DNA from: Chthonomonas sp.
GTDB taxonomy: Bacteria > Armatimonadota > Fimbriimonadia > Fimbriimonadales > Fimbriimonadaceae
Reading direction: 5' to 3'
Length of the DNA: 64,000 bases
NCBI GenBank assembly: GCA_016788425.1
Contig: JAEURQ010000001.1
Span: 248,001-312,000, forward strand
The position numbers and the translations under genes are program-made. Below the pieces are notes generated by a model. The model saw only the letters and a program-made list of their open reading frames with translations. It did not search any database and was not told the origin of the DNA. Shown piece after piece: positions 11,321-18,754 of this stretch. Position 1 is the stretch's first letter. The number at the start of each line of letters is the position of its first letter.

Positions 11321-12417
11321 GCCGGTTTTTGTTCAGCGCCGGTGAGGCGAGCGGCGACGCTTATGCCGCCGCGCTGGCCGAACGCATTCTCGCCGCCGAC
11401 CCTTCGGCGAAAATCGCCGGTATGGGCGGACGTCGGCTCGGAGCGGTGGGTCGGTTGGTGGCCGATTCCTCGCGTTATGGCGCCATGGGCATCATCGAGG
11501 CCGCGCTGGTCGCGCCGCGGGTGATTCGCGGTCGCAACGCCATGCTGCGCGAACTCAAGTCGGGCGAGCCCGGCGTTTTCGTTCCGATTGACTTTGGTTT
11601 TGTGAACGTCAAACTAACCGCGGCCGCCAAGGCGCGGGGTTGGCGCGTGCTTTACTTTGTGCCGCCCGGAAGTTGGCGACGTCGCGACCCGAATCCGCAA
11701 CTCGGGCAAGTGAGCCACGAGATTGTGACGCCGTTCCCGTGGTCGGCCGAAGCGTTTGCTCGCCAAGGCGTGAGCGCGCACTGGTTTGGGCATCCGCTTG
11801 TCGAGATGCTCGCCCAAACTCCGACTCCACCCGAGCGCGCCGGAATCGCCCTTTTGCCGGGCAGCCGCGAACATGAACTCGCCTACAATCTGCCGATCTT
11901 GGCTCGGGTCGTGCGCGAGGTAGGCATGCCCGCCGAGATCGCGGTCGCCAGCAGCCTCGACCCCAAAGTTGTGCAACAGATTTGGCGACAAGCGGTCGGC
12001 GATCATCCGGTGACTCTGACCCAAAACGACACGAGTGGCGTCCTCAAGCGGGCGGTCGCGGCCCTGGTGTGTAGCGGCACCGCGACCCTGGAGGCGGCGC
12101 TCTGCGACACGCCCTGCGTGGTGGTGTATCGCGGATCCAAGCTCATGGAGATTGAGTACAGAATCCGCAAACCCAAGTTCGACTTCATCAGCCTGCCCAA
12201 CATCTTGTTGCAGCGCGGTCTGCTGCCGGAACTCATTCAGCACGCCGCGACCGAGGAGCGGATTCTCCAGGAGCTGCGAGACATCGTGCCCGGCGGCAAC
12301 CAGCGCGCCGCGCAACTGGCGGGTTTTGCCGAGCTTCGCGAGGCGTGCGGACCGCCGAATGCGATCACAAAAACCGCCGAACTTGCGCTCCAGATGGCGC
12401 GGAAGGTATCCTCCTAG
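11317..12417 (+). CDS. lpxB: Lipid-A-disaccharide synthase LpxB
   Basis: 366 residues. A GT-B glycosyltransferase (family GT19) that joins UDP-diacylglucosamine and lipid X. Recognisable parts are the N-terminal SAGEASGDAYA, the central LLPGSREHE, and CSGTATLEAAL followed by CVVVYR. The GTG start overlaps the lpxA stop. It is slightly short for the family but all conserved blocks are present. lpxC, lpxD, lpxH and lpxK are not in the window. Confidence 0.93.
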   Translation: MSRFLFSAGEASGDAYAAALAERILAADPSAKIAGMGGRRLGAVGRLVADSSRYGAMGIIEAALVAPRVIRGRNAMLRELKSGEPGVFVPIDFGFVNVKLTAAAKARGWRVLYFVPPGSWRRRDPNPQLGQVSHEIVTPFPWSAEAFARQGVSAHWFGHPLVEMLAQTPTPPERAGIALLPGSREHELAYNLPILARVVREVGMPAEIAVASSLDPKVVQQIWRQAVGDHPVTLTQNDTSGVLKRAVAALVCSGTATLEAALCDTPCVVVYRGSKLMEIEYRIRKPKFDFISLPNILLQRGLLPELIQHAATEERILQELRDIVPGGNQRAAQLAGFAELREACGPPNAITKTAELALQMARKVSS

Positions 12418-12429
12418 CATCATGATTTA

Positions 12430-12562
12430 AGGAGGTCTAGTTTCTTGACGAACATGTTCTCGCTTCGCGAGGGCTCGTCAACAACTCCTGTCTGGACCTT
12501 CTTGGGCAACTCCGCTTGCCCGAATTTCCCGACCTTGACGTACCTTACTAGGAGGATTTTCT
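12430..12562 (+). promoter_or_regulatory. Structured leader of hflX with possible short upstream ORF
   Basis: A strong Shine-Dalgarno AAGGAGG (12429-12435) precedes TTG at 12445, which opens a frame of about 46 codons that runs past the hflX start. The same TTGACGA (12445-12451) is the left arm of a perfect inverted repeat with TCGTCAA (12475-12481), enclosing an inner CTCGC-TTC-GCGAG hairpin. A CTCCT at 12486 could pair with either AGGAGG. This looks like an RNA leader that may gate hflX translation; the function is inferred. Confidence 0.4.
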
Positions 12563-13849
12563 ATGCCTGGACAACAGGAAAAAGTTGAAGACAAGGTGTT
12601 TCTTGTCTATGTAAATGAGGATGCCGCGGACGACGAAATCGTCGAAGCGGAGTTAGAGGGCCTTTGCGAGAGCGCGAACCTGAAGGTTGTGGGTTCCATG
12701 CGTCAGCGCGTGGATCGCCCGACCACGGCGACGTACCTCGGCTCGGGCAAGGTGATTGAACTCGCCGCGCACGTCGCCGACGCCAAGCCCGACCTCGTGA
12801 TTTTTGATTGCGAGCTCAGCGGGGTGCAGGGCCGTAATGTGCAAGAGGGCATCAAATGCCCGCTCGTGGATCGCACTCAGCTGATTCTCGACATCTTCGC
12901 TCGTCGCGCCCGCACCAAAGAAGGGATGCTCCAGGTGGAACTGGCTCAGCTCAGCTATCTGAAGCCGCGCCTGATGAGCGTCTACACCAAGTTCGAACGG
13001 CAAAAGGGCGGCATTGGGATGCGCGGCCCGGGGGAAACCAAGTTGGAATCCGACCGCCGAATGGTGGACGACAAGATCGCTCGCCTGAAGCGCGACATCG
13101 AGGAAGTGCGCAAGCAGCGCGCCAGCCAACGGTTGCAGCGGCGGAAATATCCGTTCCCGTTCGCCACGATCGTCGGCTATACGAGTGCGGGGAAGTCCAC
13201 TTTGATGAACCGCTTGTGTGGCACCGAGCTGCTCGCCGACGCGATGCCGTTTGCCACGCTCGACCCGACGACTCGCAAGGTGGAGTTGCCGGACGGCTAC
13301 TCGCTGTTCCTCACCGATACGGTCGGGTTTATTCGGAACCTGCCGACGCACTTGGTCGCGGCGTTCCGCGCCACCTTGGAGGAAATCGCCTACTCGGACA
13401 TTCTCCTCCACGTGATCGACCTGAGCGCCGAAGATTGGGAAGTTCAGCGCGACGCGGTGGACGAAACCTTGGCCATGATCGGCATCGAAGATCAACCAAT
13501 TCTGATGGTGTTCAACAAGATTGACGCGCTGCCGGACCGAGCCGAACTCAGCATGTTGGTGGCGAGCTATCCGAACAGCGTGGCGCTTTCGGCGAAAACC
13601 GGCGAAGGCGTGACCGACCTGATGGCGACGCTCAAGAAGATGGTGCAGGATCACCTCGGCTGGGTCCGCGCGCTGGTGCCGTACGACAAGAGCAGCCTCA
13701 TCGATCAGTGCTATCAATATGGCCGTGTGCATCAGGTGGACTATCGCGACGACGGCATCTTTGTGATGGCCGAATTGGTGCGCGAAATGCGCGGTTTGCT
13801 GGCGCCCTACACAATTAATGTGGAGACAAACGCCGGAGTTGCCGAGTAG
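12563..13849 (+). CDS. hflX: Ribosome-associated GTPase HflX
   Basis: 428 residues. HflX is a GTPase that binds and splits stalled or stress-arrested ribosomes. The N-terminal HflX domain (with the family stretch GMLQVELAQLSYLKPRL and GIGMRGPGETKLE) precedes a G domain with G1 GYTSAGKST at about residue 205, G3 DTVGF at about 252 and G4 NKID at about 318. A clear Shine-Dalgarno AGGAGG lies 9 bases before the ATG. It follows lpxB after a 145-base structured leader and probably has its own control. Confidence 0.95.
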   Translation: MPGQQEKVEDKVFLVYVNEDAADDEIVEAELEGLCESANLKVVGSMRQRVDRPTTATYLGSGKVIELAAHVADAKPDLVIFDCELSGVQGRNVQEGIKCPLVDRTQLILDIFARRARTKEGMLQVELAQLSYLKPRLMSVYTKFERQKGGIGMRGPGETKLESDRRMVDDKIARLKRDIEEVRKQRASQRLQRRKYPFPFATIVGYTSAGKSTLMNRLCGTELLADAMPFATLDPTTRKVELPDGYSLFLTDTVGFIRNLPTHLVAAFRATLEEIAYSDILLHVIDLSAEDWEVQRDAVDETLAMIGIEDQPILMVFNKIDALPDRAELSMLVASYPNSVALSAKTGEGVTDLMATLKKMVQDHLGWVRALVPYDKSSLIDQCYQYGRVHQVDYRDDGIFVMAELVREMRGLLAPYTINVETNAGVAE

Positions 13850-13866
13850 AAATAGTTGGAACCAAT

Positions 13867-13905
13867 GGAGGAGTTCGGGTATTACCGTACTTGAGGGACT
13901 CCTCC
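13867..13905 (+). promoter_or_regulatory. Hairpin between hflX and a secreted thioredoxin-like gene
   Basis: GGAGGAGT (13867-13874) and ACTCCTCC (13898-13905) form a perfect 8-bp stem with a 23-base loop. No T-run follows, so it is not a typical terminator. The left arm resembles a Shine-Dalgarno, and the right arm an anti-Shine-Dalgarno. Confidence 0.4.
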
Positions 13906-13925
13906 TAGAAACCTAGGTGAAACAT

Positions 13926-14474
13926 ATGAAGAAGATTCTTGCTCCGACTTTGATTGCCGGCTTGGCCATGGCTGCCTTTGCTGGTGTGAACTCCGGCCTC
14001 GCGAAGGGCGAAAGCGTTTCCGCTTTCCACCCCTACCACGTGAGCGGACCGCTGGCCAACAGCAGCAGCTGCTTCCCCTGCACCTTCAAGAACCGTCCGC
14101 AGGTTCAAGTTTGGGTGAATGGCGACGACATGGGTAACGTGGCGACCATCGCCAAGACCCTGGAAGCCGCCGTTTCCAATAACAGCAAGGCCGAATTCAA
14201 GGCCATGGTTGTTTTCGTGACCAGCGACGTGGACGCCACCAAGAAGACCGTGGCCGAAATCGCCAAGAAGACCGGTTACAAGAACATCGCCATGTCGGTT
14301 CTCAGCAAGGACGACAGCGCGGTGAAGGCGTACAAGTTCAACGTCAGCAGCGACGTGAAGAACACCGTTTTCGCCTACAAGAATTGGAAGGTCGAAAACA
14401 AGATGGTCAATCTGAAGGCCGACAAGGCGGGCATCAGCGCCCTCTCGACCGCCATCAGCGACCTCGTTAAGTAA
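13926..14474 (+). CDS. Secreted thioredoxin-like protein with CxxC
   Basis: 182 residues with a clear signal peptide (MKKILAPTLIAGLAMAAFAG). The mature part starts with HPYHVSGPLANSSSCFPC, a CFPC dithiol near residue 50, then alternating strands and helices typical of a thioredoxin-like fold (QVQVWVNGDD, KAMVVFVTSD, NTVFAYKNWKV). I recall similar proteins in Planctomycetes, but their role is not known to me. The ATG at 13926 is chosen for its signal peptide and the AGGTG 7 bases upstream. It is a single gene ended by a strong terminator. Confidence 0.7.
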   Translation: MKKILAPTLIAGLAMAAFAGVNSGLAKGESVSAFHPYHVSGPLANSSSCFPCTFKNRPQVQVWVNGDDMGNVATIAKTLEAAVSNNSKAEFKAMVVFVTSDVDATKKTVAEIAKKTGYKNIAMSVLSKDDSAVKAYKFNVSSDVKNTVFAYKNWKVENKMVNLKADKAGISALSTAISDLVK

Positions 14475-14499
14475 GGTTCGTTCTTACGAACTTCAACCC

Positions 14500-14531
14500 G
14501 CTCCTCGGCCACTCGTCGAGGAGCTTTTCTT
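14500..14531 (+). terminator. Rho-independent terminator
   Basis: Perfect 8-bp stem GCTCCTCG/CGAGGAGC with a 9-base loop followed by TTTTCTT, ending the secreted thioredoxin-like gene. Confidence 0.88.
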
Positions 14532-14570
14532 ATCTTAGGTTCAGGACTTTCGGCAAGTAGTGCATCCCGG

Positions 14571-14578
14571 TGTATACT
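14571..14578 (+). promoter_or_regulatory. Possible extended -10 promoter of pspA
   Basis: TG directly before TATACT, 33 bases upstream of the pspA start. No convincing -35 box is seen, so this is tentative. Confidence 0.35.
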
Positions 14579-14610
14579 TGGCGCGTTAACCGCTTGGTTC
14601 AAACAACAAT

Positions 14611-15369
14611 ATGAAGCGCTTTTTTCGATGGCTAAAGGCCCTTTTCAACCGGGGCATGGACAAACTGGAAGATCCAGAAATCATGCTCGATCAGGCCAAA
14701 CGCGACATGCAAGAGGCGCTGATTCAGAACCGCGAAAAGGCGGTGCAGGCGATCGCCCAGCGCAACCGCTTGCAGGCAATGTACGACGAGCAGGTCCGCA
14801 AGGCCGCGCAACTGGAGAATCAGGCTGCCGCTGCGCTGAAGCAAGGCAACCGCGATTTGGCCCGCAACTTTATTCGCGAAAAGGCAACCACGGATGCCTC
14901 GCTTGAATCGCTGAAGCCGACGCTCGCCGCCGCCACCGAAACGGTGGAGCAGGTGAAGATCGCCATTAAGCGCCAAGAGGAAGAAATCCGCAAGAAGGTT
15001 GCTGAGGCGCTTGCGCTCAAGGCCCAGTGGAAGACCGCGCAGATTCAGTCGAGCATCACCAAGGCGCTCGACGGCCTGACGTTCGAAAACGAGTACGAAG
15101 GCTCCTTTGCCGCGGCGCGCGATCGCATTAAGGATAAGCAGGCGGAGGCGTCTGCCCGTCAGGAAATGTTTGGCCAAAGCGTGCAAGGCAAGATCATGGC
15201 GATGGAAGACGCCGCCATGGACCTGACCGCCGACGCCGAACTCGCCAAGCTGGAAGAGCGACTCGGGCTCGCCACTCCGGCGGCCGCCACGACCGAAGTT
15301 CCGGCGGCGACCACCGACGTGGATTCGCAACTGGACGAGCTCGAAAAGCGACTAAACCAGGGTCAATAA
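14611..15369 (+). CDS. pspA: PspA/IM30 family membrane-stress protein
   Basis: 252 residues. ESCRT-III-like coiled-coil proteins of this family coat and repair stressed inner membranes. The N-terminal amphipathic helix (KRFFRWLKALFNRGMDKLED) and the long coiled coil from residue 25 to about 190 (EIMLDQAKRDMQEALIQNRE) are typical. The C-terminal tail is Ala/Thr-rich and ends in a small predicted helix. No PspB, PspC or PspF partners are adjacent. Its TAA is directly abutted, with zero spacing, by the stop of the convergent beta-helix gene. Confidence 0.93.
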   Translation: MKRFFRWLKALFNRGMDKLEDPEIMLDQAKRDMQEALIQNREKAVQAIAQRNRLQAMYDEQVRKAAQLENQAAAALKQGNRDLARNFIREKATTDASLESLKPTLAAATETVEQVKIAIKRQEEEIRKKVAEALALKAQWKTAQIQSSITKALDGLTFENEYEGSFAAARDRIKDKQAEASARQEMFGQSVQGKIMAMEDAAMDLTADAELAKLEERLGLATPAAATTEVPAATTDVDSQLDELEKRLNQGQ

Positions 15370-17610
15370 TTAGCGCCGCCGCAGTTTCACCTGCAGCGCG
15401 GTGTAACCATCAATCTCGAAATGCTCGATGCGCAAGGTCTTCTTGCCATCGAGCTTGATTGTTTTGCGGAAGTTGGTCGGGCCCTGATAGCGCCACTCGT
15501 CCATGATCATGTCGTCGTCGAGCCACACCCGCACACCGTCGTCCGCGGTCACGCTGAGCTCCACCTCGCCGCCGATTTTGCTGACATCGGCGGTGGCGAC
15601 GGTCGCGAAGTAGTCGCTGGGAACGCCCTCGGTCGGAGCGCCGTTGGTGCCTAGCCAGAGCCGATCAAGCTTTACGGTCTTGAGCGGGGTTGCGCCTAGG
15701 ACGCGGCGGAATGCAGCGGTCGCCGTTCGCGGATCGCTATCCTTATCCCAGCGGAAAAACTGCACATCCCAGGGCAGCGCGACTGAGCCTTCGCGGAAGC
15801 GCACTTCGGCTTCTTCCGTACGAATCGTGAAGTCCATTTTCGCCCACTGGTCTTCGGTCGCGGAAAACTTGATTAACTCGGGCTTGTTGCCGGCGGCTTT
15901 CACGGGCGGTCCACCAGCCTGGCGCACGAGGTTCCACGGCGCGGCGTTGCCCAGCAGTTCGATAGTGTGCTGCGCGCCGCGCTTGGGGCGGGCGACGATC
16001 GTGGTCGCGCTGGTGGCCACCGGCCCCCACTCGCCCACCACCATCACTCGGCGCCCGCGCGGCCCCGCGAGTTTGGGCACCTCGGCCTTCACCTTGAGCT
16101 TGGTCGCGAGGTCCTTCGCTTCCGGCGAGGCGAGCAGCGTCCGGAACTCGGCAAGGGGACGATCCCATCGACGGTCGTACACCTTGCGCTCTTCCCAACT
16201 CATGCCGAGGGGGTCGAGGTCGGTTCCGTTTTTGTCGGAGTAGGCAAGAATCGGCAGCGAACTCGTTTGCCAATCGTTGGTGCCGCCCGGCAGATTCTGG
16301 ATGCTCTCGGTGGGCAAGCCGCGCCCGGCGTTGCCGCGCATGGTTGAGCTGGAATCCGCCGTGGCTTTGAGGACTTGCCCAGCGCTGGCGAACTGGTTCT
16401 GCAGAATCTGCGCGCCGGTGGTGAGGCTCAACGATAGCGCGGCCCCGGCGATCTCTTCAAACCGGTTCGTCGCAATGTTGGCGTCGCGGCTGCGGCAGTC
16501 GCGCTTTTTGGCGTATCCCCAATCGGCGGGCAAGGCCGCTTTCGCCCACAGGACCACGCCTTCGGCGTCGCGCCAAAAGCTGTTGCCGGCAATGCGGTTG
16601 TCCTGTCCGTGTTCAATCGCGATGGCCTGCCCGTTGTACGCGAAAATGTTGCCGGAGATCAGGCTGTCGTAGCTAAACCCGCCCCACACGCCATGCCAGC
16701 ACTCCATCACCAAGTTGCCGACAAACTGGTTGCGGCTGAACGTGGCTTCGATTCCGTTGGTCGGCGCGTGGCTAAAGTCGTTGTAGGCAAAGATGTTGTC
16801 GTTGCAGCCGCCTTCGCCCGAATCCATGGTCGTTTGGCCAGCCCAAAGGAACAGCCCGTCGCCGCTGTGCGTGACCGAGTTGAACGCCACGGTGTTCTCG
16901 TTGCACTGCTCAAACAAGAGAATGCCCGCACTATCCTGACCGCGATTGTAGATGCCATGCGAGTAGCCGCGCAGGTTGAAATCCACCCGATTGTTGGCGA
17001 TGACCGACTCCGAAGTTCGGTACAAAGCGATGCCGACGCCGCTGTTGCGGGAGAAGTCGGAACCCGTGACCCGAGCTTGCCGCACACGCGAGAGCATCAG
17101 TCCGTTCAGTGATTCCGTGACGGAGCACCCCTCAATCGTCACATTGTCGGCGGTGTCGATGACGACCCCCGCCCCCTTTTCGAGCCATTCCCCCTTTTCG
17201 TTTTGGTGGTAGCTCATCCAATCGCTCAGGTCCTCCGCCTCGGGCGTGCTCAGCAGGCGCGGCTTGTAGAGGTCGGTGAGGTGGCAGTTGATCAGCTTTA
17301 GCCCGGGCGCGTTCTTGGCGAGCAAACCGACCCGATACCCCGAGAGCTTGAGGTTCTTAATGGTCACGTTCTTGCCGATCACCTCAATTCCAAGCCCCGT
17401 GGCTTGCTCTTTTTCGAGCCCGCTGGTGAGTGACTGGCCGCCGAAGTCGATCGACAAGTTATTGCCGCGAATGCGAATGGCCGGTTTGTCCACGCTGGAG
17501 CTCACTAGCTTGCCTTCGGGGAGTTTCACCCGTTGCGAGGTGGTGATCTCGATGGTTTGGGCAGCCGCGAGGGCGGGCAACACGAGAAGCGCAGAAACGG
17601 CGCGGAGCAT
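15370..17610 (-). CDS. Secreted right-handed beta-helix protein with C-terminal PA14-like domain
   Basis: 746 residues. A signal peptide (MLRAVSALLVLPALAAAQ) is followed by repeated short rungs such as NVTIKNLKLSGYRVGLL and NENTVAFNSVTHSGDGLFLW between about residues 60 and 430, the pattern of pectate-lyase-like and NosD-like beta-helices. The final 100 residues (VELSVTADDGVRVWLDDD, then LRIEHFEIDGYTALQVKL) resemble a PA14 carbohydrate-binding module. Both parts suggest polysaccharide binding or cleavage outside the cell; the catalytic residues could not be placed. The start at 17610 is chosen because it opens the signal peptide. Confidence 0.8.
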   Translation of the reverse strand: MLRAVSALLVLPALAAAQTIEITTSQRVKLPEGKLVSSSVDKPAIRIRGNNLSIDFGGQSLTSGLEKEQATGLGIEVIGKNVTIKNLKLSGYRVGLLAKNAPGLKLINCHLTDLYKPRLLSTPEAEDLSDWMSYHQNEKGEWLEKGAGVVIDTADNVTIEGCSVTESLNGLMLSRVRQARVTGSDFSRNSGVGIALYRTSESVIANNRVDFNLRGYSHGIYNRGQDSAGILLFEQCNENTVAFNSVTHSGDGLFLWAGQTTMDSGEGGCNDNIFAYNDFSHAPTNGIEATFSRNQFVGNLVMECWHGVWGGFSYDSLISGNIFAYNGQAIAIEHGQDNRIAGNSFWRDAEGVVLWAKAALPADWGYAKKRDCRSRDANIATNRFEEIAGAALSLSLTTGAQILQNQFASAGQVLKATADSSSTMRGNAGRGLPTESIQNLPGGTNDWQTSSLPILAYSDKNGTDLDPLGMSWEERKVYDRRWDRPLAEFRTLLASPEAKDLATKLKVKAEVPKLAGPRGRRVMVVGEWGPVATSATTIVARPKRGAQHTIELLGNAAPWNLVRQAGGPPVKAAGNKPELIKFSATEDQWAKMDFTIRTEEAEVRFREGSVALPWDVQFFRWDKDSDPRTATAAFRRVLGATPLKTVKLDRLWLGTNGAPTEGVPSDYFATVATADVSKIGGEVELSVTADDGVRVWLDDDMIMDEWRYQGPTNFRKTIKLDGKKTLRIEHFEIDGYTALQVKLRRR

Positions 17611-17618
17611 AGGTACTA

Positions 17619-18026
17619 CTATAACGTCTGGCCGAGCGCGCCGACCATCGCGTGCCACGGCAAGGTGACGCATTTGACGCGCATGGGATATTGACGAATG
17701 TCCAGCAGGTCGTTCAAATCACCCAGGTCAGCGGGCTCGGGGCTGGTCATCGCATCGCGGATCGTAGCCGCCAACTCAATCGCCTGCTCGGTGGAGAGGT
17801 GCAGAATTCGGGTCGCCATAATCGAGGCACTCGCCGTGCAGATGGCGCAGGCCTCGCCGTCGGTCCGGCAATCTTGAATCACCCCCTCTTTTATTGACAA
17901 GTCAACCGTCACCGTGTCCTGGCATAGCGGGTTGGTCACCGTCATGGTGTGGGCCGGGTGGGGAAGTCGCCCGCGAAGACGCGGTGAGCGACCGTGATCA
18001 ACCAAAAGGTTAAGATCGGGGTCCAT
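17619..18026 (-). CDS. sufU: SufU-like Fe-S cluster assembly protein
   Basis: 135 residues. The three conserved metal/sulfur-accepting positions of SufU are present: NPLCQD, GEACAICTASASIM, and VKCVTLPW. SufU binds zinc and takes sulfur from SufS in SUF systems, or acts as a scaffold in NifU-like relatives. The start at 18026 forms an ATGA overlap with the upstream lipoprotein gene and has GGACGGAG just before it. The N-terminal helix is a little shorter than usual. sufS, sufB and sufD are not in the window. Confidence 0.85.
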   Translation of the reverse strand: MDPDLNLLVDHGRSPRLRGRLPHPAHTMTVTNPLCQDTVTVDLSIKEGVIQDCRTDGEACAICTASASIMATRILHLSTEQAIELAATIRDAMTSPEPADLGDLNDLLDIRQYPMRVKCVTLPWHAMVGALGQTL

Positions 18027-18679
18027 CACTCCGTCCAGCTGAAGGCGCAACCGCTGGTGAGGCGTTCGGGAGCCTTATCCCAGTTCAACCGGGGTGCCGA
18101 GAACTCGCCGATTTCGCCCAGGCGCGCCACGGTTTGCGCCATCACGTCGGCGCTCACACCCGGTTCAATCTTCGATATTGAACCATTTGGTGAAATCACG
18201 GCGAAGTACACACCGTTGCGTATTTTCAGAGCCCGCATGAGGGTTTGCAGGGGGTCGGCCAGCACCGGGTAGCCCGTTTCGTTCGCCTTCACCCACTTCT
18301 TGGCTTTGTCCAGCGGACCGTCGGCCACGCCGATGACGCGGATGGGCATCCCCGCCTTCGCCAAGTCACGAAACAGGGGGTTCGAATCCACGCAGCAGGG
18401 GCACTCCAGGTTCACGAAGTAGAGGACCGTGGGAATTTTGACGAGATCAGCGTTGGTTACCACCGTTCCGTCGGTGGATCGCAAGCGAAACTCCGGCAGC
18501 TTCTTCGCGGACATCGCCTCGGCTTCCGCGCTCATTTCGCGCGTCACGGGGTGTATCTTGCTCGGGTCGATCTTGGCGTTTGCCGGGTCTAAACTAGGGT
18601 GGATCGGCGGCGGCGGGGCCTGACAGCCCGCGAGCAGGGTCAGGGGAAAAATCGCGGCTAGCCAAGGGCGACGCGCCAT
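18026..18679 (-). CDS. TlpA/peroxiredoxin-like lipoprotein
   Basis: 217 residues. The N-terminus MARRPWLAAIFPLTLLAGC is a lipoprotein signal with lipobox LAGC. The rest is a thioredoxin fold of the AhpC/TlpA type: LRSTDGTVVTNADL, then VLYFVNLECPCCVDSNPLFR with a CPCC dithiol, and an IRVIGVADG strand. Such proteins reduce disulfides or peroxides at the outer face of a membrane. It overlaps sufU by four bases, so the two are probably co-transcribed. The CPCC motif is unusual for a thioredoxin active site, which is normally CxxC with Pro or Gly in the middle. Confidence 0.82.
   Translation of the reverse strand: MARRPWLAAIFPLTLLAGCQAPPPPIHPSLDPANAKIDPSKIHPVTREMSAEAEAMSAKKLPEFRLRSTDGTVVTNADLVKIPTVLYFVNLECPCCVDSNPLFRDLAKAGMPIRVIGVADGPLDKAKKWVKANETGYPVLADPLQTLMRALKIRNGVYFAVISPNGSISKIEPGVSADVMAQTVARLGEIGEFSAPRLNWDKAPERLTSGCAFSWTE
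18182..18193. repeat. ACCATTTGGTGA repeat copy 2
   Basis: Exact 12-mer inside the TlpA-like lipoprotein gene, in the same plus-strand orientation as the other three copies. Confidence 0.5.
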
Positions 18680-18754
18680 GCCAAAAGCGTACCTGGAACC
18701 GACCTTTTCCGTTCGCCGTTGAACCGTGTAGCGGACCAACTCCGTAGTAACAAC

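Noticed and set aside
18379-18397. GGGGTTCGAATCCACGC, resembling a tRNA T-arm
   Set aside because: It lies inside the TlpA-like lipoprotein gene, encoding part of its CPCC region, and no acceptor or anticodon arms surround it.
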